Assembly: GCF_011039135.1 (NCBI RefSeq)
Contig: NZ_JAAKEJ010000001.1
Location: forward strand, 558,001-622,000
Length of the DNA stretch: 64,000 nt
Direction: 5' to 3'
From: Desulfovibrio sp. ZJ209
GTDB taxonomy: Bacteria; Desulfobacterota; Desulfovibrionia; Desulfovibrionales; Desulfovibrionaceae
Shown here: positions 57,589 to 64,000 of the stretch, in pieces
Numbering within the stretch: position 1 is the stretch's first letter
Layout: the number at the start of each line of letters is the position of its first letter
Program-made: the position numbers and the translations under genes
The notes under the pieces: model-generated
Seen by the model: only the letters and a program-made list of their open reading frames with translations
Told to the model about the DNA's origin: nothing
The model's database searches: none

Positions 57589-58836
57589 ATGGCAACCTCC
57601 ACCACCGTTGACTCCCTTCTCGTCAAGGCGGCGCACTTGGCGCCCCTCCCGCCCGAGGCCCCCGGAGCTTCCGGCGTCCCCCCCGCCGCGCAACCTGGGC
57701 GCATCCAGCTCTTCCCGGCCGGCCATTTTGTCGCGCGCGATGGCCGGCCGGGATGTCTCAAGGGCGTTTCCGCCACCAGCTTCCGGCTCGGGCCGGAGGA
57801 TATGGTGGCGGTCATCACCCGCTGGAAGATTCGCGCCACGCCGCTGGTGGTGGACTACGAGCACCAGACGCAGCACAGCGCCGAAAACGGCCAGCCCGCG
57901 CCCGCCGCCGGCTGGATCACGCAGCTTGAGGCCGCTGGCTCCGGCCTCTACGCCACCGTGGAATGGACGGCCCGCGCCCGCGAGCACATCCGCGCGGGCG
58001 AATACCGCTACATCTCGCCCACCTTCAGCTTTGACCGCAAAACCGGGGCCGTGCTGGAACTCCACAGCGCGGCCCTCACCAATACCCCGGCCCTCGACGG
58101 CATGGACGCCGCCAGCGCCAGGCTCCAGGCGTTACGACGCAGGAAGTTACGCATGGAGACAGCAACTGGTTACTGCGAAGGGGAGTCAGAGGAACCACTG
58201 TCGGTATCCGTAAGCAGGCAGAGCCTGCCAACGGCTACCGCAACTTCTACCAATGAGGATGCAACGATGGACAAACTGCTCGCCGCCCTGCGCGTGCTCC
58301 TGGGCCTGCCGGACCTGAACAGCCCCGAACAGGCCGCCGAGGCGCTCGCAAAGCACCTGCCGCAAGCCAACCTCGTGGCCCTGCTCCAGAGCAAGGACGA
58401 TGCCCTCACGGCCGCGCAGGGAGAGCTTGCCGAGGCCAAGGCCGCCCCGCCGGACCCGGCGCTCTATGTGACGCTTTCCACCTTCCAGGCCGTACAGGCC
58501 GAGGCAGCAAACCTGCGCGCCGCCGTTTCGAGGCTTGAGGCCGAAAAGGCGGCCGCCGGCCTTGAGGAGGAGATAGCGGCGGCCCTCAAGGACGGGCGCC
58601 TCGCCGCCGCCGCCGAGACCTGGGCGCGCGACCTTTCCCGCAGCAATCCCGAGGCCCTGCGCGCCTTCCTCAAGGCCGCGCCGCCCGTGGCCGCGCTGGC
58701 GGGCACACAATCGGGGGGCAACGCTCCCAAGGATACGCCCGGGGGCGCCCTCGAGGCCGAGGAGGCTTACGTCTGCGCCCAGCTCGGCATGACGCACGAG
58801 GAATACATCAACGCCAAGGCCACGGAGGAGAAGTAA
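57589..58836 (+). CDS. Phage protease (Mu gpI-like) with C-terminal scaffold region
   Basis: A 415-residue protein. The N-terminal domain (about 40-190) matches Mu-like prohead proteases (PLVVDYEHQTQHSAENGQ, EHIRAGEYRYISPTFSFD, LTNTPALDGMD). After residue 225 a scaffold-like coiled region follows. I start at ATG 57589 (MATSTTVDSLLVKAAH), since the frame upstream, in a GC-rich non-coding stretch, is unlike the family. A 7-bp hairpin (57570-57588) ends at the start codon. An in-frame internal ATG at 58267 could begin the scaffold, as for gpZ within gpI of Mu. Confidence 0.82.
   Translation: MATSTTVDSLLVKAAHLAPLPPEAPGASGVPPAAQPGRIQLFPAGHFVARDGRPGCLKGVSATSFRLGPEDMVAVITRWKIRATPLVVDYEHQTQHSAENGQPAPAAGWITQLEAAGSGLYATVEWTARAREHIRAGEYRYISPTFSFDRKTGAVLELHSAALTNTPALDGMDAASARLQALRRRKLRMETATGYCEGESEEPLSVSVSRQSLPTATATSTNEDATMDKLLAALRVLLGLPDLNSPEQAAEALAKHLPQANLVALLQSKDDALTAAQGELAEAKAAPPDPALYVTLSTFQAVQAEAANLRAAVSRLEAEKAAAGLEEEIAAALKDGRLAAAAETWARDLSRSNPEALRAFLKAAPPVAALAGTQSGGNAPKDTPGGALEAEEAYVCAQLGMTHEEYINAKATEEK
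58267..58836 (+). CDS. Possible internally started scaffold protein
   Basis: ATG 58267 (MDKLLAALRVLLGLPD) is in frame with the protease gene and has gagga seven bases upstream. The product (189 residues) is helical and Ala/Glu-rich. In phage Mu the scaffold Z is made from the 3' part of the protease gene I, and this copy could do the same. Confidence 0.4.
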   Translation: MDKLLAALRVLLGLPDLNSPEQAAEALAKHLPQANLVALLQSKDDALTAAQGELAEAKAAPPDPALYVTLSTFQAVQAEAANLRAAVSRLEAEKAAAGLEEEIAAALKDGRLAAAAETWARDLSRSNPEALRAFLKAAPPVAALAGTQSGGNAPKDTPGGALEAEEAYVCAQLGMTHEEYINAKATEEK

Positions 58837-59787
58837 ATGGCTATCGTCAACAACGCGCTCGTTTCCGCCCTGCGCCCGGGCTTTTCCGCCGCCTTCGCGC
58901 GCGGCAAGGCCAAGGCCCCCAGCCAGTGGCAGCTTATCGCCACCAGGATGGCGAGCGCCAACAAGAGCACCACTTACGGCTGGCTGGGGCAGTTCCCCAA
59001 GCTCTCCGAATGGGTGGGAAGCCGCTCGGTCAAGAACATGGCCGAGCACGGCTACAGCATCGTGAACAATCTCTACGAGGGCACCGTGGGCGTGAAGCGC
59101 ACGGACATCGAGGACGACAACCTCGGCATCTACACGCCCCTCTTTGAGGAAATGGGCTACGCCACGGCCACACACCCGGACGAGCTCGTGTTCGCGCTGC
59201 TCGGCAAGGGCGTCTCCACGGAGTGCTACGACGGGCAGAATTTCTTTGACACCGACCACCCGGTTTATCCCGATGTGGACGGCACCACGGGCACGCCCGA
59301 AACCGTGAGCAACCTCATCGACCCGGCCCCGGCCAAGGAGGGCGAAAGCGCCACGCCGCTCACGCCCTGGTATCTGCTGGACGTTTCGCGCCCGCTCAAG
59401 CCGCTCATCTTCCAGGAGCGCACGGCCCCGGAAATGACCAGCCAGACGGACGCGCGCACCGACAACGTCTTCATGGCCGACGAATACCGCTACGGCGTGC
59501 GCTACCGCTGCAACGCGGGCTTTGGCTTCTGGCAGCAGGCCATCTGCGTGCGCGACAGCCTGAACCAGGCCAACTTCCTCAAGGCCCGCACCCTCATGCA
59601 GTCCTTCCGGGCCGACGGCGGCCGCCCCCTGGGCCTCGGCCGTGGCGGCAAGGCCGGCACCCTGCTCGTGGTGCCCGCGTCGCTCGAGGCCGACGCCATC
59701 AAGCTGGTGGATCTCCAGCTCATCAACGGCGGCGAGAGCAACCCCTGCTACAACATGGCCACCATCGTCAACTGCGCGTGGCTGTAG
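58837..59787 (+). CDS. Mu gpT-like major head subunit
   Basis: A 316-residue capsid protein. LRPGFSAAFARGKAKAPSQW, STTYGWLGQFPKLSEWVGSR and YEGTVGVKRTDIEDDNLGIY match Mu gpT closely. It follows the protease/scaffold gene by one base, as in Mu. It appears intact. Confidence 0.92.
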   Translation: MAIVNNALVSALRPGFSAAFARGKAKAPSQWQLIATRMASANKSTTYGWLGQFPKLSEWVGSRSVKNMAEHGYSIVNNLYEGTVGVKRTDIEDDNLGIYTPLFEEMGYATATHPDELVFALLGKGVSTECYDGQNFFDTDHPVYPDVDGTTGTPETVSNLIDPAPAKEGESATPLTPWYLLDVSRPLKPLIFQERTAPEMTSQTDARTDNVFMADEYRYGVRYRCNAGFGFWQQAICVRDSLNQANFLKARTLMQSFRADGGRPLGLGRGGKAGTLLVVPASLEADAIKLVDLQLINGGESNPCYNMATIVNCAWL

Positions 59788-59799
59788 GAGGAGTGTGTG

Positions 59800-59991
59800 A
59801 TGCGTATCCATGTCAAGGCCCGTCCCCCGTTGGCGCGGCGCTGCCGCTGCGGCTACTGCTTCGATGCCGAAGGGCAGGAGCTGGTGGTCTCGGAGCGGGA
59901 ACTGGCCGCGCTTACGGCCGACCCCAAGCTCGTGGTGACGGTGCTCGAGGCCCCCGAGGCCCAGCCCGACCCCGAAGGTGAGGCGGCATAA
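59800..59991 (+). CDS. Small phage protein (Mu gp35-like position)
   Basis: A 63-residue protein with CRCGYCFDAEGQELVVSERE, next to gpT. It takes the place of Mu gp35, and the Cys-rich start may bind metal. aggaggagtgtgtg precedes ATG 59800. The family call is from position and is tentative. Confidence 0.55.
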   Translation: MRIHVKARPPLARRCRCGYCFDAEGQELVVSERELAALTADPKLVVTVLEAPEAQPDPEGEAA

Positions 59992-60735
59992 ATGACGCCC
60001 ATGCCTGACGCCCTGCCGCCGGTGGCCGTGCTTCCCGAGTCGCCGCCCTATGGCAGCGTGGCGACCCTGCTCGCGCACTTCGGCCGGGACGAGCTCCTCC
60101 AGCTCGCCCCGGCCCAGGGCGGAGAAGGCCCGGAGCTGGAGGAAGGTCAAGAAGAGGAACTGGACGAGGCCCTCCTGCTCCGGGCGCTCCGCCGCGCGAG
60201 CCGCGAGGCGGACAGCTGCCTCGCCACGCGCTACAGGGTGCCGCTCACCCCGGCTACGGGCGAGGACGGCGCGCGCGTCCTCGGCGCCTTGAGGCCCTTT
60301 GTCTGGCAGCAATGGCTCCCGGACTGGGAGCGCGTTTACGGGCTGCCCGGCCCCTGTACCCGTGGCGGCCAGCTCTTGCAGGTGCGCATGGCGCTCCTGG
60401 CCCTGGCCTTTCAGGAGCGCGGCGGCATCTCGCGCCGCTGGCTCAAGCGCTATGCGCTTCTGGCGGGCTATGAGGTGGATATTGCGGGCTTCCGTCCTTT
60501 CAGGGCCGGCCACTCGCAAGCGGGCGACCCGCTCACCAACGGCCTCTGGATTTTCGCCTTTCAGGTGACAGCCCGGGGCGACGTGGCGCGCGTGTTCAAG
60601 GGCGGCCAAAGCCCGGCCGGCGACGCCCTGCGCCACTGGGGCGACCCCATCCTCGAGTGCGTCATCGCCTGGCGCAAGCCAGCCCACGCCATTGCCATCA
60701 TTTCTTACGCTACGGAGGCCCCATGCACCGCATAG
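59992..60735 (+). CDS. In-frame fusion of a gp36-like (DUF1320) with a gp48-like (DUF2313) phage protein
   Basis: A 247-residue protein of two unrelated parts. Residues 1-100 (SVATLLAHFGRDELLQLAP, READSCLATRYRVPLTPA) match DUF1320, the Mu gp36 head-tail connector. Residues about 108-247 (LPDWERVYGLPGPCTRGGQL, AGYEVDIAGFRPFRAGHS, GDALRHWGDPILECVIAW) match the C-terminal part of YmfQ/DUF2313, the Mu gp48 baseplate protein. In intact phages about a dozen tail genes lie between the two. The simplest explanation is a deletion from gp36 into gp48 that kept the frame. Junction near 60300. The protein is probably not functional. Confidence 0.72.
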   Translation: MTPMPDALPPVAVLPESPPYGSVATLLAHFGRDELLQLAPAQGGEGPELEEGQEEELDEALLLRALRRASREADSCLATRYRVPLTPATGEDGARVLGALRPFVWQQWLPDWERVYGLPGPCTRGGQLLQVRMALLALAFQERGGISRRWLKRYALLAGYEVDIAGFRPFRAGHSQAGDPLTNGLWIFAFQVTARGDVARVFKGGQSPAGDALRHWGDPILECVIAWRKPAHAIAIISYATEAPCTA

Positions 60736-62072
60736 ACTGCCCCACGGCCACGCCCGACAACAAATTCACCGAAGGCGACCCCACCATCCCCGTCGCCGCC
60801 ACAACCGTCACGGCCGACTGGCTCAACGCCGTGCAGGAGGAGCTTTGCGCGGTCATTGCCGGCGCGGAACTCTCGCTGGACAAGGCAAACAATACCCAAC
60901 TCCTGCAAGCCCTGCACAAAATCCTCGACCTTCGCGCCCCCTTGGCAACGCTCCTCCGGGCGGGCCTCATGCAGCCGGACGGCAAGACCACAACGGTGGA
61001 CGAGGCGGGCCTGCTCTCGGCCCTCGGCGGCAACCTGCTGCTCAACAGCGAGCAGTGGATCACCGAAAGCGGCACCTTCAAGGCGCCGATGGAGGGCTGG
61101 TATGCGGTCTTGTGCATCGACGGCGGCAGCGGCGGCTTGTACAACATTCCCTTTAGTGGGCTGGCTGGCGGCAATTCGGGCGCCGTGTACTCCGGCATGG
61201 TGTATCTCAAGAAGGGGGAGAGCGTCGAAATCACTGTCGGTGCGGGAGGCCTGGGCGCCACAACTTCCCAGGGCTACGGACTCATAAACGGCGGCAAGAC
61301 GAAATTTGGCGACTTCGGGCTTGCCTGCATACGGGGAAGTATCCCCGCTCACCATACGCCGTCTTACGGCGCCAACCTGCCGTCGGGTTTTAATTACATC
61401 TATGCCGTGGGCGGTGGTCCCGGCGGAGGTGGCCCCTCGCAATGGCAATCGGATGATACGCAGCAAACGATAAATGCCAAGAATGATGCCTTCTTTTTTG
61501 GCGGGGGCGGTGGCGCGACCTTGAGCTACCTCAAGCAATACGCTGTGGGCGCGGGCAAGCAGGGCGTTGTCCTTATGCGCTGGCATGACCCGACGAAAGC
61601 CGCAGGCCCCCAGCCCGCGCCCGCGCTGCTCTCGGCCCCGCGCATGGCGCCGCGGGCCAGTAGCGCGCCTGTCACCGTCAACCTGTATGACCCCGCAACC
61701 GGGCAACGCTCGGTGTGGCGTGAGGAGGATGCCCCGGCCAAACTCGCCGAGGGCCTGATCACCGAGGACGCGTGGCAGGCAATCTGCGCCCAAAACGGCG
61801 CCGAGGATTATGCGGCGTGGCTCGCCAGCCCAGGCACCGAGGCCGAGCGCTTCAGCCTGCTTCAACAGGCATGCGCGGCCAAACTTGCGGAGACCGACAA
61901 GCTGACCCTGCCGGACTATCCCATTTCAGATGAGACGCGGGCCGAAGTGAACGCCTACCGCAAGGCCATCCGGGAACTGAATCACCAGCCGGGCGCGCCC
62001 TGGGACGGCGGGGGCGAGGCCACGCCGTGGCCGGAAGAGCCTGCGGTGACGAAAATGCAGGAGTCCCAATGA
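60723..62072 (+). CDS. Phage tail fibre protein
   Basis: A 449-residue protein. N-terminal MHRIDCPTATPDNKFTEGDP and TTVTADWLNAVQEELCAVI are typical of Mu-like tail fibres; a Gly-rich region (GGGPGGGGPSQWQ; FFFGGGGGAT) follows; the C-terminal part (ETDKLTLPDYPISDETRAEV, NAYRKAIREL, ending WPEEPAV) is like a fibre assembly chaperone domain. It starts inside the end of the fusion gene (13-base overlap). Confidence 0.78.
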   Translation: MHRIDCPTATPDNKFTEGDPTIPVAATTVTADWLNAVQEELCAVIAGAELSLDKANNTQLLQALHKILDLRAPLATLLRAGLMQPDGKTTTVDEAGLLSALGGNLLLNSEQWITESGTFKAPMEGWYAVLCIDGGSGGLYNIPFSGLAGGNSGAVYSGMVYLKKGESVEITVGAGGLGATTSQGYGLINGGKTKFGDFGLACIRGSIPAHHTPSYGANLPSGFNYIYAVGGGPGGGGPSQWQSDDTQQTINAKNDAFFFGGGGGATLSYLKQYAVGAGKQGVVLMRWHDPTKAAGPQPAPALLSAPRMAPRASSAPVTVNLYDPATGQRSVWREEDAPAKLAEGLITEDAWQAICAQNGAEDYAAWLASPGTEAERFSLLQQACAAKLAETDKLTLPDYPISDETRAEVNAYRKAIRELNHQPGAPWDGGGEATPWPEEPAVTKMQESQ

Positions 62073-62193
62073 TCCCCCGTGGCCTGCCGTTTTGGGGGGC
62101 CGAGTGCCCCGTTTGCGGGCATTCCTTGCGCTTTGTACTGATTGCTGGCGCCTCATGCTGGTCTGCCCGTGCTGCGGATTTACACGCCGCTGA
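62069..62193 (+). pseudogene. Com-like zinc-finger frame upstream of the Mom-like gene, broken
   Basis: ATG 62069 (MIPRGLPFWGAECPVCGHS) encodes one CxxC. A second Cys motif, LVCPCCGFTRR, with its stop at 62191, lies in another frame about 19 codons on. One extra base near 62150 would join the two into a small two-knuckle protein of about 43 residues, like Mu Com, which opens the mom start codon. Position before a Mom-like gene supports this. A sequence artefact or a shift during translation is possible. Confidence 0.4.
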
Positions 62194-62202
62194 TTTTGCT
62201 AT

Positions 62203-62787
62203 TTGACAATCGCAGAGGGCTTTAAGGAACCTTTGGCAGAGGCGGGGGCCCTTCGACGGCCTGCCATCGGACTCGAAATATGCCAGACAGGCTGGAACTT
62301 CTGGCCCCTGTTTGAGCCGCATCACTATCTAAGGCCAACCCACATGGTCGCGGCGACCTGCTATGTGGCTTTTATCGGAGGCGTCCCTGTGGCGCATCTT
62401 GCCGTAAGCACCTGCCAAGGGGACATCGAGGCCCGGGCTGCGCGGCTCGTCGTGCTCCCGGACTGGCAGGGCATAGGCATCGGGACGGCATTTCTCAACG
62501 AGGTGTGCCGCATGTGGCGCGCGGGAGAAAACCGCTTTGGCAAGCCCATGCCCACGCTTTTCAACACTTCACACCCCGGGCTGTGCCGCGCCTTGCGCCG
62601 CTCGGCGCTCTGGACACAAGTGTCGGCCCTCCTGCACGGGAGCAACAAAGCGCGCAGCGCACGGTCCATTACCAATTCACGGAAGCGCTCGGGCAGCATT
62701 GCAACGCTTGGCAAAGGCTGGGGCTATGGCGGCCACTTCCGCGCCATCCAGGGCTTCCGCTACCTAGGAGAAAAGCAGGAGGTCTAA
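62203..62787 (+). CDS. Mom-like GNAT-fold acyltransferase
   Basis: A 194-residue protein. HHYLRPTHMVAATCYVAFIG and LVVLPDWQGIGIGTAFLNEV carry the GNAT acyl-CoA loop (QGIGIG) and the HHYL segment seen in Mom-like proteins. Mu Mom modifies adenine in phage DNA to resist restriction. The only start in frame is TTG 62203, ten bases after the Com-like stop, so translation may depend on coupling. Located after the tail fibre, where mom sits in Mu. General GNAT acetyltransferase is the alternative. Confidence 0.55.
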   Translation: MTIAEGFKEPLAEAGALRRPAIGLEICQTGWNFWPLFEPHHYLRPTHMVAATCYVAFIGGVPVAHLAVSTCQGDIEARAARLVVLPDWQGIGIGTAFLNEVCRMWRAGENRFGKPMPTLFNTSHPGLCRALRRSALWTQVSALLHGSNKARSARSITNSRKRSGSIATLGKGWGYGGHFRAIQGFRYLGEKQEV

Positions 62788-62794
62788 AAAAACA

Positions 62795-62836
62795 AAAAAA
62801 ACCGCCAGGCCATTTTTCCGCCCGGCGGTTTTTTGC
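62795..62836. terminator. Bidirectional terminator after the Mom-like gene
   Basis: An aaaaaaaccgcc / ggcggtttttt stem with inner ggc/gcc, T-run 62829-62834 and A-run on the left arm. It closes the prophage remnant. Confidence 0.8.
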
Positions 62837-63089
62837 AGCTCAACTTGTGCCATTCTATCCGCAAAACAGTGCCAACTTGCGTGTGCAGCGACACGTAGCG
62901 CCGGGCTTTATAGCGACCCGGACGCGATCCTGAGCGCCCTTGGCGAAAGTGGTATTGGGCAGGCGGCAAGTATGCTGCTGGAAAAGAAAATGCCCCACGG
63001 CGAGGGTCGCCATGAGGCATTTGTAACCAGAACCGTGTAACCACCTCGGTTCTGTAACCAAAGAGTCGGTGTAACCCTTTGAAATTCTT

Positions 63090-63165
63090 TGGCGTCACCA
63101 ACGGGATTTGAACCCGTCTTAGCGGCTTGAGAGGCCGCCGTCCTAACCGGATAGACGATGGTGAC
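63090..63165 (-). tRNA. tRNA-Glu (CTC)
   Basis: On the minus strand, 5' GTCACCA pairs with 3' TGGTGAC, the anticodon stem GCGGC/GCCGC encloses CTCTCAA with anticodon CTC, and the T loop is GTTCAAATC. G73 and CCA (63092-63090) are encoded. Confidence 0.93.
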
Positions 63166-63174
63166 AGCGCTTTA

Positions 63175-63203
63175 TTTCTATCGGTTGAGGCAGGATTCGT
63201 CAA
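63175..63203 (-). promoter_or_regulatory. Promoter of tRNA-Glu
   Basis: On the minus strand, TTGACG (63203-63198) and TAGAAA (63180-63175) are 17 bases apart and the tRNA begins 9 bases later. Confidence 0.5.
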
Positions 63204-63262
63204 GAGATATTTTTAGGAGGCCATCAGGTGGATTATTTTCTTGTTGTATGGGGCCGGTGCCG

Positions 63263-64000
63263 TCAGCGCTTGCGGACTTCGGCGTCATGGGCGGCCGGTG
63301 CGCCATCGACAAAAAGCCAGAAGAGGGCGGCACGTTCCACGGGCTTGAGCTCGCCACCCGGCCCCTTGAGCGGGGGGCCGTCGGTCAGAGCCTCGCAGCC
63401 CCACCAGCCGGGCTGGGCGAGCAGGAAGGAAAATTCGCCGGCTGTATTGCTCACCGCGGCCAGGTCTTCATGCCAGGGAGTAGGCGTCACGGCTCCGTCC
63501 GCATTGATGCGGACCATCCTCACCTTGGCGTCTGCAAGCGGTTTGCCGTCCAGAAGGATGCGCCCTGAAAAGAGCGCCGGGGCATGCAGGCCAAAGGGAC
63601 GCGTGAGGGGCAGGATTTCGAAGCCTTGGCCGGCCGGTTCATTCCAGCCCCGGTCCACGCCATGCACCGGGAGCACCATGGTGGCCTGATGGCGCAAAAA
63701 TGTTTGCCGCTCTTCGTCCCACCAGGGGCGCCCCTCCACGATGAACTGGTACAGGCCCGGCTTGTCGAGTGCCACATTGGCACCCCAGGCCTTTTGGTCG
63801 AGATAGCGGATTTCTTCCACGTCCCCCAGCAGGTCGCGCCGCTCGGGCTGCGCGCCACCGTGCTCTGCCGCGGGGTCGGCATCATGCCGCAGCACAGCAA
63901 AAAGCTGCGGCATGTCCACCTCAACACCGGCATGGAGGAAAGGACGCATCATGGAAAGAAGAATATCGACCTCTTCCGGCTCGGCGGCCGCGGCAGTGGA
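63263..64000 (-). CDS. DUF4198-family protein, 5' end outside window
   Basis: The frame stays open to the window edge, so the start is beyond it; an internal ATG at 63952 gives 229 residues but is not necessarily the start. GLYQFIVEGRPWWDEERQTF, GWNEPAGQGFEILPLTRPFG and FSGRILLDGKPLADAKVRMV match DUF4198, proteins found with nickel/cobalt uptake systems and likely periplasmic. A late FSFLLAQPGWWGCEALTDG is consistent. The signal peptide would be outside the window. Confidence 0.75.
   Translation of the reverse strand, partial: STAAAAEPEEVDILLSMMRPFLHAGVEVDMPQLFAVLRHDADPAAEHGGAQPERRDLLGDVEEIRYLDQKAWGANVALDKPGLYQFIVEGRPWWDEERQTFLRHQATMVLPVHGVDRGWNEPAGQGFEILPLTRPFGLHAPALFSGRILLDGKPLADAKVRMVRINADGAVTPTPWHEDLAAVSNTAGEFSFLLAQPGWWGCEALTDGPPLKGPGGELKPVERAALFWLFVDGAPAAHDAEVRKR

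Noticed and set aside
58186..60687. Minus-strand open frame of 833 codons across five phage genes
   Set aside because: It spans several unrelated plus-strand genes and has low-complexity, His/Arg-rich composition typical of antisense frames.

Overview
The window is high-GC (visibly GC-rich third positions) bacterial chromosome, most likely from a Desulfovibrionaceae-type sulfate reducer. That assignment is an inference from gene content and order (radA, a CYTH protein, clpS-clpA-aat, uvrB-ligA-dapB, then rpoN-hpf-rapZ-EIIA), not from a database search.

Layout. (1) 1-12.4 kb is housekeeping on the + strand: radA (5' end cut by the window), a CYTH protein, an N-degron cluster (clpS, clpA, aat), a conserved unknown on the - strand overlapping aat, uvrB, ligA, dapB, a SMUG2-like uracil-DNA glycosylase and an FMN reductase. 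(2) 12.4-17.4 kb is a tight three-gene operon: a TerB_N/TerB_C-type protein, a BrxD-like (DUF2791) P-loop ATPase and an Lhr/BrxHI-like DExH helicase. It resembles the ATPase-helicase pair of type 2 BREX but has no pglX/pglZ here, so it is the best candidate for a little-described DNA-processing or defence system. (3) 17.5-21.1 kb is a - strand rpoN, hpf, rapZ, EIIA(Man)-like block.

(4) 21.4-53.5 kb is an accessory island at the 3' end of a tRNA-Leu(CAG) gene. Three copies of the att core (21438, 36671, 53483) mark two integrative mobilizable elements in tandem. Element A carries a P4-type integrase, a mob module (MobC-like protein, oriT dyad, MobA relaxase-primase), an AT-rich GNAT-PIN plus ASCH pair, and a type I restriction-modification operon with an embedded PIN pair. 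Element B carries an integrase broken by an amber codon, an RHH-Doc toxin-antitoxin pair, an unknown gene broken at a T8 tract, an AlpA-like regulator, a homologous mob module in opposite orientation, a second type I R-M operon (type IC-like, with an embedded class I Fic protein), a two-gene unit with a nuclease-like protein, an orphan VbhA-like Fic antitoxin and a class II Fic protein. A decayed left end of a third element appears to follow 53.48 kb.

(5) 54.1-55.1 kb holds a DMT-family transporter. (6) 55.16-62.8 kb is a Mu-like prophage remnant: truncated portal, F-like head protein, gpG, protease/scaffold, gpT, a small gp35-like protein, an in-frame fusion of a gp36-like with a gp48-like gene (apparently from deletion of the tail operon), a tail fibre, a broken Com-like reading frame and a Mom-like GNAT-fold protein. 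(7) The right end has tRNA-Glu(CTC) and a partial DUF4198 protein. No CRISPR array, rRNA operon or IS element was seen.
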